A stretch of 15,030 nucleotides of DNA. Origin: Sedimentisphaerales bacterium. GTDB lineage: Bacteria > Planctomycetota > Phycisphaerae > Sedimentisphaerales > Anaerobacaceae. The translations under genes and the position numbers were made by a program. A model generated the notes under the pieces. It did no database searches, had not been told where the DNA came from, and saw only the letters and a program-made list of their open reading frames with translations. Numbering within the stretch: position 1 is the stretch's first letter; each line of letters begins with the position of its first letter. Of this stretch, positions 1 through 7,508 are shown in pieces. The stretch lies in assembly GCA_030630905.1 (NCBI GenBank), contig DAOVMB010000015.1:1-15030 (forward strand), written 5' to 3'.

Positions 1-252
1 ATTGGCATCCAGCCTGCAGGCGACCTTGAAGGCTATTTCGGCGTCATCAAGCTGATTATTCTGCAGGGCGACTACTCCAAGTCCGACATAAGGATCCGGT
101 GCATCAGGTGACAGGACGGCGGCCTTATCGTAGTATTTTTGTGCCAGTTTGTAGTTGCCGACAGAAGCGTAACAATCTCCCATTTCCTGCAAAGCTTCAT
201 AATGCTGAGTCGAATCGTGCTGCTGATCAACATTGTTTTGTGTTATATCCAT
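1..252 (-). CDS. TPR-repeat protein, N-terminal part (cut by the left edge)
   Basis: The minus strand from 252 reads 84 codons without a stop to the window edge. The start ATG (complement of 250-252) has an AAGGA-type ribosome site (complement of about 262-267) some 11 nt upstream. The visible protein begins MDITQNNVDQQHDSTQHYEA and then shows tetratricopeptide repeats: residues about 18-51 (YEALQEMGDCYASVGNYKLA, then KYYDKAAVLSPDAPD) and about 54-84 (PYVGLGVVALQNNQLDDAEI, then AFKVACRLDAN). TPRs are helical protein-binding scaffolds. No signal peptide or membrane segment is visible. It lies 180 nt downstream of the TPR-glycosyltransferase gene in the same direction, so the two may be cotranscribed and work together. 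The C-terminal part, which could hold a catalytic domain, is outside the window, so the function is unknown. Confidence 0.85.
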   Translation of the reverse strand, partial: MDITQNNVDQQHDSTQHYEALQEMGDCYASVGNYKLAQKYYDKAAVLSPDAPDPYVGLGVVALQNNQLDDAEIAFKVACRLDAN

Positions 253-286
253 AGCAATTCTTTTCCTTCAAGGATTCCCATCCCGT

Positions 287-326
287 GCTTGTTCGTGCCC
301 CGAGATATATGCCGGGGAAAACAAGC
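287..326. repeat. Imperfect 40-nt inverted repeat (hairpin) between the two TPR genes
   Basis: An outer 7-bp stem, GCTTGTT (287-293) with AACAAGC (320-326), encloses a 4+2-nt internal loop. Inside it is a 5-bp stem, CCCCG (298-302) with CGGGG (313-317), around a 10-nt AT-rich loop. It lies in the 180-nt gap between the TPR-glycosyltransferase stop (433) and the TPR gene start (252), about 35-75 nt upstream of that start. There is no T-run after it on either strand, so it is not a standard intrinsic terminator. It could be an mRNA processing or stability element, or a protein-binding site. The rest of the gap (253-432) shows nothing else convincing. Confidence 0.55.
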
Positions 327-432
327 AACTACCTGATAAGTGCCGGATAGGATTTTCAAGTATTTGTTCTGCTGTTTTTGAGTTGTTTTCTGTCATTCCA
401 AAAGTATCTAAAATTTTCTAAGCAGTTAAGAT

Positions 433-1989
433 TTATACGATCAGATTGTTCTCGAATGCCGGAGGGTGAGACTCCGCTGGTAATTCCACTATTTGAGGAT
501 CCAGGTTTTGCGGGTTATCATAAAGCGGAATTCCCGATTGCCGTGCATCTATATCGGCTTCGTGTTGAGTGAAAATATCGTTGATTTTGGGCAACTGGTT
601 TTTCAGTGCATAATTTTCTTCGACGAACCTGTGATACTTTTGTGATTCGTATTGTTCGGAGAGAATATGCTCGCAGAATTCCTCGGCGATATTAAATAAA
701 AACTCGGACGGATAGATTTGGTCTGCGCCCGGGAAATTATGAATCACCGGCTTTAAGCCGCAGGCCATCGCTTCCAGCAATCCCATGCCCCGGCTTTCAA
801 TTAGACTTGTCGAAACGATGTAATGTTTATCCTCAAGCCATGAGCTGACATCTTCCTGCCGGCCGTCGAAGAACACAACATCGCGAAGACCAAGTACGGC
901 AGCTATATGCCTTAGATATTGTTCAAGGATCTCATCCTGAAACTGCCCGCCAAAAAATAGACGGTACTCGGGATCTATGTAGTGCAGCTTCTGCATACAT
1001 TGCAGGACAAAAGCAGGATTTTCGATCATTATCAGGTTAGACAGAAAGGCTATATTTTTGCCGCGTGTGCGGTCGGTATAAGCAAATTTATCGAGGTTTA
1101 CGCCGTTCGATATAGTAGCGATGGATGTTTGGCTTTCGATGTATGGGACCCTGCTGAGCAGGGTATCCTTGACGAAGCTGTTGCCGACAATGACAAGGTC
1201 ATCGATATTGGTCCAATTCACAAGCTGGGGCCATTGCTCATAAGCTTCATAGGGGTGCAGCCTGATAATATTTTTGCACACTTTGGGTTGTTTTGAGGCT
1301 ATAACCGTCAAATTTGAGCACCACTCGAACCATGAAATATCGCTCCATTTCATGAGTTCGTATAGTTCTTCTTTTGTCCGGCCTTCAAAAAGGCGTACTT
1401 CGAAACGCTGCTTAGTAAACTCAAAGATTTCATCGAGGGATGTCATGCCGTCGTCGCCGCAGAAGAAGGCCACCTTTGGTCTTTTAGAGAGAATCACCTG
1501 AATCATTGGCTTGAGGATTTCCTGATTGGGGCAGATGCGCAGTGAGCGAAGCAGCATCTCGATGGCATCTGCTTTATTGTTCTGATTCAGGAATACGTCG
1601 GCGGTTCTGTTCAGGGCGTCCGCATTCAGCACGCCCAACTGCTGCATTTTATCGAAAAGCTGCATGGCTTCGTTTGCTCTGCCGGTTGCGAGATATGCTT
1701 CGGCCAGATTCCATACTATCTCGGCCGAGTCATTCAGCAGTCTCCGGGCCTTGACAAAATGATCGATCGCTTCATTAGAACGACCCAGGCAATGGAGAAT
1801 TGCTCCGGTATCGTTCAGGGCTTGTGCATCGTCGGATGCCGTGCGAAGATGCTCCTGCATACAGACAAGGGCATCCTGGTATCTACCGGCTTCAGCTAAT
1901 TGCAAACCCTTCTCGTAGTGGTTCATGTTTTCGAATGTGTTGTTTTGTGCTTGCCCGCCAAGCGGGTTCGAATCTGGTCCCAGTGTCAT
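433..1989 (-). CDS. TPR-domain GT-B glycosyltransferase (candidate flagellin/surface-protein glycosyltransferase)
   Basis: 518 aa. Residues about 22-165 are tetratricopeptide repeats (for example HYEKGLQLAEAGRYQDALVC and EIVWNLAEAYLATGRANEAM). Residues about 170-450 resemble a GT4-type GT-B glycosyltransferase: a Rossmann-like start (PKVAFFCGDDG, 171-181), the inter-domain ISNGVNLDKF (293-302), and a C-terminal donor-site segment SLIESRGMGLLEAMACGLKP with the EX7E pair at E398 and E406. Such enzymes move a sugar from a nucleotide donor to an acceptor; the TPRs would recruit a protein partner. No signal peptide or membrane helix is seen, so it is probably cytoplasmic. The start is set by TAGGAGT 7 nt upstream of the ATG. 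It lies downstream of flgL and has its own sigma-54 promoter (2064-2078). A role in flagellin or junction-protein glycosylation is inferred from this position; polysaccharide synthesis is the alternative. The acidic, proline-rich tail (about 480-518) is unassigned. Confidence 0.85.
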   Translation of the reverse strand: MTLGPDSNPLGGQAQNNTFENMNHYEKGLQLAEAGRYQDALVCMQEHLRTASDDAQALNDTGAILHCLGRSNEAIDHFVKARRLLNDSAEIVWNLAEAYLATGRANEAMQLFDKMQQLGVLNADALNRTADVFLNQNNKADAIEMLLRSLRICPNQEILKPMIQVILSKRPKVAFFCGDDGMTSLDEIFEFTKQRFEVRLFEGRTKEELYELMKWSDISWFEWCSNLTVIASKQPKVCKNIIRLHPYEAYEQWPQLVNWTNIDDLVIVGNSFVKDTLLSRVPYIESQTSIATISNGVNLDKFAYTDRTRGKNIAFLSNLIMIENPAFVLQCMQKLHYIDPEYRLFFGGQFQDEILEQYLRHIAAVLGLRDVVFFDGRQEDVSSWLEDKHYIVSTSLIESRGMGLLEAMACGLKPVIHNFPGADQIYPSEFLFNIAEEFCEHILSEQYESQKYHRFVEENYALKNQLPKINDIFTQHEADIDARQSGIPLYDNPQNLDPQIVELPAESHPPAFENNLIV

Positions 1990-2063
1990 CTGTTTTACTC
2001 CTATTAAGTCCCGCGAGGCGGATTTTGCTTACGAAAAAAGCTGAAGCCTTGATAGTCTTACGT

Positions 2064-2078
2064 GCAAATTCCGTGCCG
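2064..2078 (-). promoter_or_regulatory. Near-consensus sigma-54 (-24/-12) promoter for the TPR-glycosyltransferase
   Basis: Read on the minus strand the sequence is CGGCACGGAATTTGC, followed by A. Against the consensus TGGCACGRNNNTTGCW only the first T differs, and the invariant GG and GC are separated by exactly 10 nt. The -12 C is the complement of 2064, placing the transcription start near 2052 and giving a leader of about 63 nt before the ATG at 1989. It sits in the 209-nt gap after flgL, in the right orientation. No sigma-70-type promoter of similar quality is seen in this gap. Confidence 0.7.
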
Positions 2079-2142
2079 TTAGATGGTATTGGTGCATATT
2101 TGCAATTTGGCGGTATCCCCCATGAAATCTGTATAAATATCA

Positions 2143-2154
2143 AACATATATGTT
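2143..2154. repeat. Perfect 12-bp palindrome upstream of the glycosyltransferase promoter
   Basis: AACATATATGTT equals its own reverse complement. Its centre is about 97 bp upstream of the transcription start predicted from the sigma-54 element at 2064-2078. Enhancer sites of sigma-54 activators usually lie about 80-200 bp upstream, so it is a candidate activator operator. AT-rich palindromes also arise by chance, and no second copy was seen in the flgD control region. Confidence 0.35.
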
Positions 2155-2198
2155 GTTCAAGAATATTCCTTTCTGCTTTTGAATCTCGTCCCTGTCGG

Positions 2199-3383
2199 CT
2201 ATCTGAGGAAATCCAGCAGCGATACGGACATAAGTCTTCCGGCTATTGACAGCGACATTTGATATAGAACTTCAAGCCTGGAAAGGTCTATGGCTATTTG
2301 AGCGATGTCGGCTTCCTGTAGAAGAGTCGCTTCATCCTCGGCGTTATACTTCAGCTCCTTTAGGCTTTCTTTGAGATTGTCCAGAAAACCTATTTTTGAG
2401 CCGACAGAGACTTCGGCTTGCACCAGAAGTTCGTTTATCTCTTCCAGTGCGACCAGAGAGTTATCCTGCAGCTCTCGCAATTGAGCGCCGGAAAGCTCTC
2501 TTTCATTTTTCAACATGTCGCGGATACTCACGAGGGTATTGAATATGTCATAAGTTCCCGGTACGCTTACCAGATCGACTCCGGTGCTGTTGATTTCAGT
2601 TGTATCAACATACAAAATTTTTCCGGTCATCGAGTCGGTTATTGCCAGATTGGTATCCGTGCCATCGGTATTGAAGGTGCTCAGGCCATCATCGATAGAG
2701 AGGGTGTAATTACCGGCGGAACCGGTTACCGTCAGCCATGTGTCACCCCGGAGATTTGAGGTTCCCGTGCCGGTCTTGGCGCCTGTATCGCCCAGAAAAA
2801 CAGGATCACTGCGGTCATCTGAGTGGAAGGTATCATAACCAACGTGAAAAGCCGATGATTTTATGCCGGAAGCTACTTCTATATCTCGATTCTCAAGACT
2901 GCCCTGGTAAGTTACACCGGTGATTTCCCCGTTAGTGCGTTCGGCGAGATATGGTGCCGATGTCGTATTGTTTCCCCCGAAAAGGTATTGACCTATGTGT
3001 TTGGTGTTAGCCAATGAGACTACCTGCTCTAATGTATCATTGATTCTTTCTGCGGCTCGTTCTCTGGTTTCTTCGTTGTAAATACCACCGATTACTTGAG
3101 TCAGAAGTACTTTAGTCTCTGTGAGAGCTGATTGTATGCCCTGAATAACAGTAGAGGAAAGCTCCAATGTGCCGACGGTTTCCGAGAGGTTGTTTATATA
3201 ATTTCCCAGAGACCTTTCCTGAGAGTTGAGAGTTACGACACGATATGAGCAGGAAGGATCATCAGAAGGCCGATTTATCCGCGAGCCGGTAATTGTTTGT
3301 TCCTGCAGCCGGGCCATTTCTACAGAATGCAGGTACAAAGCATAACTTACGTTATTATAAATGTTGTTAAGTGCTCCGCTCAT
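2199..3383 (-). CDS. flgL: Flagellar hook-associated protein 3 (FlgL), hook-filament junction
   Basis: 394 aa. FlgL forms the second ring between hook and filament. Its N-terminus is flagellin-like (NVSYALYLHSVEMARLQEQT, then GSRINRPSDDP at 33-43), with coiled-coil-prone helices to about residue 140. The C-terminus is the matching flagellin-type helix (LQEADIAQIAIDLSRLEVLY, then QMSLSIAGRLMSVSLLDFLR), the classic FlgL ending. It is longer than enteric FlgL (about 317 aa) because of a beta-rich central insert around 170-290 (TGTGTSNLRGDTWLTVTGSA and onward), probably exposed on the outside. One Cys (C45) is present. The start ATG lies 3 nt after the flgK stop with only a weak TAAGAA in front, so translation is probably coupled to flgK. 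It is the last gene of the contiguous array; no clear intrinsic terminator follows. Confidence 0.95.
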   Translation of the reverse strand: MSGALNNIYNNVSYALYLHSVEMARLQEQTITGSRINRPSDDPSCSYRVVTLNSQERSLGNYINNLSETVGTLELSSTVIQGIQSALTETKVLLTQVIGGIYNEETRERAAERINDTLEQVVSLANTKHIGQYLFGGNNTTSAPYLAERTNGEITGVTYQGSLENRDIEVASGIKSSAFHVGYDTFHSDDRSDPVFLGDTGAKTGTGTSNLRGDTWLTVTGSAGNYTLSIDDGLSTFNTDGTDTNLAITDSMTGKILYVDTTEINSTGVDLVSVPGTYDIFNTLVSIRDMLKNERELSGAQLRELQDNSLVALEEINELLVQAEVSVGSKIGFLDNLKESLKELKYNAEDEATLLQEADIAQIAIDLSRLEVLYQMSLSIAGRLMSVSLLDFLR

Positions 3384-3386
3384 TTC

Positions 3387-5351
3387 TTATAATATTTCCA
3401 TAATAGTTGATAGCGACGATTGAAGTGTGCTCAGGTATTTGGCCATTGCTTTGAACATTTGCTCGAAGATCAACATGCGCGCGGCTTCATCGTTAATGTT
3501 GACGCCGCTGATTTCGTTCTGCTGATTGGCAAGGTTTTGGACCATGGCTTCGACATTTTTCTGGTGCATCTGTTTGACTGAGACCTGCTGGCCGATATCC
3601 GTGATCAACCGGCGATAGTACTCACCGGGCGTCAAGGAGTCCAAATCGCTTACGGCCTGGTTTCTTAAAGCTGCCATCCGTAATGCGTTGTTGTTGTCTG
3701 TCATATCCTCCCCAAGAGCTGTGGCAATACGGCCCGGCGCGGCGGAAATATCCGAACAAACCGCTATATTTGAAGCGTTGCTGCCGGAAAAAAAGGCATT
3801 GATTCCAGCCGCAGCAAGCACTCCTGATGTATCCGTATCGACAAAAGCATCGACTTCAAAAGTATTGCCGTTAGCCAGGTCGCCGGTGCCAAGGGCTATT
3901 TTGATTCCATTGCCGATGTCAAGCCTGTCATCTGCCGCGTAATCCGAGCCAACGTTCAGTGTAGTAACCGTATTTCCGTCACCATCGGTTACGGTAATTT
4001 GCAATGAGCCGTTTCCGACCGAGTCGGAGCCTGATACCGTAAAAGTAAAAGTCTGATTTTTCGTACCGGTATAAATGCCCGATACCGATATGGCCGGCGG
4101 CGATGTTGCGCCGGTGAAGTCGCTGTTTGTAGGTGTGGGGAGAACGCTGGGCAGGAAATCAAACTCGTAGCCTGTGTCTGCTTGTATGTGAAGTCTGAAA
4201 CCATAGACCGAAGCGGTCAGCCCTGTGATGGCTGTAATAGCAGCGGCTATGCTGGTTAACGAGTCTGTTGATGCGTCGATCGGGACCTCGGTTCGTGTTA
4301 CTGCGCCGGTGCTCGTATTGGTAACCCTAATATATATGCTGCCATCGGATACGGGCGGCTCAAAATCAGCCAGGTTATCACTTATCATCGAGAAGCCGGT
4401 CAGTTCGGTAAATGAGCCTTCCGAACACACTCCCTGGACATGGTATTGATTTATCTGTTGTATTATTGCATTTGCCAGGTTGTTCAGGTCGTTATGAATG
4501 CCGGCGATCAGATCGTTTTTTAACGATAATAATGCTCCGAGCCGTCCGCCTTGAATATCTAAGTTGTAATTCGACTCGCCGGCAACGGTAATACCAAGAT
4601 CGAGATTTTCTTTTATACCCACCTCCAGTTCAAAAACGGAGGTGCGTACCACTAAGGGGATTCCATTGGTGCTGACGTCCACTACACCATATTCTCTGGA
4701 CTCAGTCTCTACGTTAATTAGTTTGGATAGCTCGACTATGCACTGGTCTCTTTGGTCCTTCAGATTGTAGGCTTGGCCACTGCTTATTTCCTGCTTGTTT
4801 ATATAGTGGTTGAGTTCGGCTATTTTGCCAATCAGGACATTAACCTGGTTAGTTACGTTCTCTGCTTCCAGCGAAATCTGGCTTTCCAATGATGTTAGAA
4901 ATTGTCCGAGGGTTTTGAATTTGGCAGCCATGGTCTGAGCTGAGGTTATAGCCTGGTTTTGCCAGATGGTTTCCGCCGGATGGGCACTAAGGTCCTGCAG
5001 GGCATTGAAAAAACCATCCAAAGCCGTACTCAAACCACCTCCGTCCGAAAGCTCGCCAAATAAGTTTTCAACCGTACGCAGCATAGCAAGTTCCTGCGAG
5101 ACCTGCTCTAACGAGGACTGCTGCCGGAAAATCTCTTTTTGCAGAAAGCCATCAATCATCCTGGTAATTCCGGCAATATCGACACCTCCCCCTAAAATAA
5201 CAGAGCCGATTTGCGACGTATAAGCCGGAGTCAGATTCAGTCTCTGACGGTGATAGCCTTCAGTAGCTGCATTAGCAATATTATTGCCGATTATGTCAAA
5301 GGCCCTTTGTGCCGCATTAAGGCCGCTGATTCCTATGCCAAAACTATCCAT
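3387..5351 (-). CDS. flgK: Flagellar hook-associated protein 1 (FlgK), hook-filament junction
   Basis: 654 aa. FlgK forms the first junction ring on the hook. The N-terminus has the rod/hook/HAP motif NNIANAATEGYHRQR (23-37), followed by long helices (about 75-200). The C-terminus has the FlgK signature ISGVNINDEAARMLIFEQMF (614-633) and a final helix. The family is commonly about 550 aa; the excess lies in a Thr/Ser/Asp-rich beta region, about 330-505 (for example ISVSGIYTGTKNQTFTFTVS), a probable surface-exposed variable domain. Three cysteines are present (C204, C309, C532). The gene lies 86 nt downstream of flgN, its likely export chaperone, and directly before flgL, the usual functional trio. 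The ribosome site is modest (GGATATAAGAA before the ATG). No sigma-28-type promoter is visible upstream, unlike enteric late genes. Confidence 0.95.
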   Translation of the reverse strand: MDSFGIGISGLNAAQRAFDIIGNNIANAATEGYHRQRLNLTPAYTSQIGSVILGGGVDIAGITRMIDGFLQKEIFRQQSSLEQVSQELAMLRTVENLFGELSDGGGLSTALDGFFNALQDLSAHPAETIWQNQAITSAQTMAAKFKTLGQFLTSLESQISLEAENVTNQVNVLIGKIAELNHYINKQEISSGQAYNLKDQRDQCIVELSKLINVETESREYGVVDVSTNGIPLVVRTSVFELEVGIKENLDLGITVAGESNYNLDIQGGRLGALLSLKNDLIAGIHNDLNNLANAIIQQINQYHVQGVCSEGSFTELTGFSMISDNLADFEPPVSDGSIYIRVTNTSTGAVTRTEVPIDASTDSLTSIAAAITAITGLTASVYGFRLHIQADTGYEFDFLPSVLPTPTNSDFTGATSPPAISVSGIYTGTKNQTFTFTVSGSDSVGNGSLQITVTDGDGNTVTTLNVGSDYAADDRLDIGNGIKIALGTGDLANGNTFEVDAFVDTDTSGVLAAAGINAFFSGSNASNIAVCSDISAAPGRIATALGEDMTDNNNALRMAALRNQAVSDLDSLTPGEYYRRLITDIGQQVSVKQMHQKNVEAMVQNLANQQNEISGVNINDEAARMLIFEQMFKAMAKYLSTLQSSLSTIMEIL

Positions 5352-5391
5352 TTCTTATATCCGTTTAGACTACGATTTTTAGGCTTCCGTC

Positions 5392-5427
5392 CTCGCACTT
5401 GTTTAGCTTAAGCTCAACGGATGCGAG
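5392..5427. repeat. Imperfect inverted repeat in the flgN-flgK gap
   Basis: CTCGCA (5392-5397) pairs with TGCGAG (5422-5427). Inside, GTT (5401-5403) pairs with AAC (5416-5418), and the centre is the 10-bp palindrome AGCTTAAGCT (5405-5414). It occupies much of the 86-nt gap (5352-5437) before flgK. No T-run follows on the minus strand, so it does not look like a terminator. A hairpin here could tune mRNA stability or relative expression of the junction genes. The pairing is seen; the role is inferred. Confidence 0.4.
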
Positions 5428-5437
5428 ATGATGTCGT

Positions 5438-5959
5438 TTAAATCTGTAAATTTACAAAGGCCATATCAGTTTGCCGTCTGGTTTCACCATTGGAGTTGTA
5501 GTGAACCGACTGTGTCTTGCCGAGGTCGAAAATACCTTTCAAAAGCAGGTTATTGAATCTGGCGCATTCAGATAAGAGCAAAGCGGTACTCAAATACTCT
5601 TTCTTGAGTTCCGCACTCAGTGATCTTAGCTTTGCTTTCATCTGAGTTACCTGGTCTTTTTTTGCTTCCGGAAGACTTGCCTGGAGTGCTGATAAAGTCA
5701 TTTGCTCGAGGTCGCAGCCAAGACTATCGGCCAATTCTTTTCGTATTGATTTGCGGCTTAATTCGTGATTCCTGTAACCGCCGGCCCCGGCCTGAATGCT
5801 CTCAAGCAGTTTGCCCAAAGCGGCTTCGTCACGTTTGATAACCAACTTGCGAATTTCATCTAAATGCAGAAGACTCTCTTGCATATATTGCGCGTCTTTG
5901 TCCAAGCAAACCAGCAGCTCATCGACTTTATCTTCTATTCCAACTATTGTTGCTTTCAT
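5438..5959 (-). CDS. flgN: FlgN-like flagellar export chaperone
   Basis: 173 aa, almost wholly helical, with heptad-like patterning (for example VDELLVCLDKDAQYMQESLL near the N-terminus and QMKAKLRSLSAELKKEYLST in the C-terminal half). FlgN proteins bind the C-terminal helices of FlgK and FlgL in the cytoplasm and deliver them to the flagellar export gate. Identity rests on this helical profile, the size (the family is about 140-170 aa) and the position immediately before flgK and flgL; the family is too divergent for a single diagnostic motif. No signal peptide or membrane segment is seen. The ATG overlaps the flgJ stop (ATGA at 5956-5959), indicating coupled translation, a common flgJ-flgN arrangement. 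A GGATGG-like ribosome site lies in the flgJ 3' end. Confidence 0.8.
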   Translation of the reverse strand: MKATIVGIEDKVDELLVCLDKDAQYMQESLLHLDEIRKLVIKRDEAALGKLLESIQAGAGGYRNHELSRKSIRKELADSLGCDLEQMTLSALQASLPEAKKDQVTQMKAKLRSLSAELKKEYLSTALLLSECARFNNLLLKGIFDLGKTQSVHYNSNGETRRQTDMAFVNLQI

Positions 5960-6306
5960 GTTTGCCCATCCAATGACTTTCCTGCCGTGTTTGCCTTATC
6001 AGCATTGGTTAGAAATTGGTGTATATCCTTCCACAATCCGAGGCCGCCATTGTTTGCAATATCGCGCGAAAGAAACATCCAGAATATTCCCTGTACCTGA
6101 TTGGAAGGTCCATCTTTTTCAAAGCCCCAGTCCCCGATAGTATTCTTCATTTCATCCAGCATCTTATTGATCAGGACAGACTCGAAATCTTTGGCTATTT
6201 GCTTTCTTTTCTCTTCTGAGACGTTTTTAAGTCCCGACTTTTGGAGATGCTCCAGCGGCATCGGCGGCGAGACAGGTTCGGTTAATATCAGTTTGGCGCT
6301 ATCCAT
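5956..6306 (-). CDS. flgJ: FlgJ-like rod-binding protein without a muramidase domain
   Basis: 116 aa. It matches the N-terminal rod-binding domain of FlgJ: QIAKDFESVLINKMLDEMKN (37-56) followed by GIFWMFLSRDIANNGGLGLW. This domain caps or scaffolds the growing rod in the periplasm. Enteric FlgJ (313 aa) carries a C-terminal glucosaminidase/muramidase that opens the peptidoglycan; it is absent here and no frameshifted remnant follows, since flgN overlaps the stop. A separate lytic enzyme must therefore do that job, as in many non-enteric bacteria. The ribosome site TAGGAG overlaps the flgI TAG stop, 10 nt upstream, so translation is coupled. The N-terminal 30 residues are Pro-rich and not a clear signal peptide, consistent with export through the flagellar apparatus. 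Confidence 0.9.
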   Translation of the reverse strand: MDSAKLILTEPVSPPMPLEHLQKSGLKNVSEEKRKQIAKDFESVLINKMLDEMKNTIGDWGFEKDGPSNQVQGIFWMFLSRDIANNGGLGLWKDIHQFLTNADKANTAGKSLDGQT

Positions 6307-6316
6307 GAAACTACTC

Positions 6317-7465
6317 CTACATTATCACCAGCTTGGCTTGGAGGGCACCGGCCTCTTTCAGGGCATTGAATATCGCTATCAAGTCCGTCGGCGTTGCCCC
6401 TATGGCATTAATACTTTTAGCCAGCTCGGAGACGGTAACTGACCGGGATATGGGAATCAGATACGCCTCCTGTTCTTCGACTCCTATTTTCGTATCCTTA
6501 ACTATTTCCGTTGTACCCGAATCGGAGAAAGGAGCGGTCGGTTGAGAAACGATTTCGGATTCTTTGATCTTGACAACGAGACTGCCCTGGGAAATTGCCA
6601 CGGCAGATATGCCGACGTTTTCACCGACGACAATGGTGCCTGTGCGCTCATTGATAACAACTACCGCGGGTACATCGACTTTGACTTGCGGTTTTGTAAT
6701 GTCATCAATAAAGCCGGCTATGTCCTGCTGACGGACTTCGTCGGGCACTTTAACTTGAATAGTGCCGGCGTCAACGACTACGGCACTCTGTGGATGATCC
6801 TGGTTGATGGCCTGACTGATGTGCCTCGCAGTTGAAAAATCGACGTTTCTGAGATTTAGCGTAATGATTCTCTTGCCGGCGATGTGTTCGACAAATGTAG
6901 CAATTTCTTCTTTTTCAACAGTGCCGCCACCAGGAATTCGTCCGACCGTCTGGTGGTTCTTGGTAATCGAGGCTTTATCGCCTGCCGCCGTCCAGCCACC
7001 GATAGAAATCCCCCCCTCGGCCACGGCGTAAACCTGACCATCAAGGCCTTTTAGGGGTGTCGGCAAAAGCTTTCCACCCTGAAGACTTTTGGCGTCTCCT
7101 ATCGCAGAGGCATCGACATCGATTTGTGAACCTTCACGAGCAAAGGGACCCAGTTCCGCCGTTACCCAAACCACGGCAATATTGCCGCCGGTCAAGTCGG
7201 TGGGATTTAAAACAAGGCCTGAATCCCTCAATAAATTCGTCAGCATTTGTCGCGAAAGCATTGTTGTATCGCCAGTGCCGGCCAGGCCAATTATCAGGCC
7301 AACGCCTGTGAGCGGATTGCTGCGAAGACCCTGAATATCGACGATATCCTTTATTCGCTCGCAATGCCCGACGCCGGACATAGATACACAAACCAGAATC
7401 GAACAAATCATTAGTGTTATTATGCTCTTTTGCGTTTTGGCTCGTATGTTTATTATTGATTTCAT
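6317..7465 (-). CDS. flgI: Flagellar P-ring protein precursor (FlgI)
   Basis: 382 aa, close to the family length (about 365). FlgI is secreted by the Sec system and polymerises around the rod in the peptidoglycan layer. Residues about 1-35 are a signal peptide with a basic start and the hydrophobic run IITLMICSILVCVSMSGVG; cleavage probably falls just before ERIKD (36-40). The family core is unmistakable: ERIKDIVDIQGLRSNPLTGV, GLIIGLAGTGDT, PNQ-free variants around KNHQTVGRIPGGGTVEKE, and the C-terminal SVTVSELAKSINAIGATPTD plus LIAIFNALKEAGALQAKLVI. It lies between flgH (L-ring) and flgJ, 43 nt after flgH. The Shine-Dalgarno sequence is weak (about CAGAG). A seven-base G run on the coding strand (complement of 7010-7016) encodes part of the EGG in a conserved segment. 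Confidence 0.97.
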   Translation of the reverse strand: MKSIINIRAKTQKSIITLMICSILVCVSMSGVGHCERIKDIVDIQGLRSNPLTGVGLIIGLAGTGDTTMLSRQMLTNLLRDSGLVLNPTDLTGGNIAVVWVTAELGPFAREGSQIDVDASAIGDAKSLQGGKLLPTPLKGLDGQVYAVAEGGISIGGWTAAGDKASITKNHQTVGRIPGGGTVEKEEIATFVEHIAGKRIITLNLRNVDFSTARHISQAINQDHPQSAVVVDAGTIQVKVPDEVRQQDIAGFIDDITKPQVKVDVPAVVVINERTGTIVVGENVGISAVAISQGSLVVKIKESEIVSQPTAPFSDSGTTEIVKDTKIGVEEQEAYLIPISRSVTVSELAKSINAIGATPTDLIAIFNALKEAGALQAKLVIM

Positions 7466-7508
7466 AAGTTATCGCTCTGAGAAAATTAAATCTGTCTATA
7501 TCATGCAA

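Noticed and set aside
285..302. Possible third sigma-54 promoter before the left-edge TPR gene (minus strand GGCACGAACAAGC)
   Set aside because: The GGCAC and GC elements are one base too close; only a shifted GG gives the right spacing and then the rest of the consensus fails. It also coincides with the hairpin.
1892..2143. 83-codon minus-strand frame in the flgL-glycosyltransferase gap, considered as csrA or fliW, which often follow flgL
   Set aside because: No CsrA or FliW features; it overlaps the glycosyltransferase start in another frame and contains the sigma-54 promoter.
1800..2249. 149-codon plus-strand reading frame across the glycosyltransferase 5' end and the gap
   Set aside because: Antisense to a well-supported gene and to the flgL end; the sequence looks like out-of-frame translation (Arg/Ser/Cys-rich).
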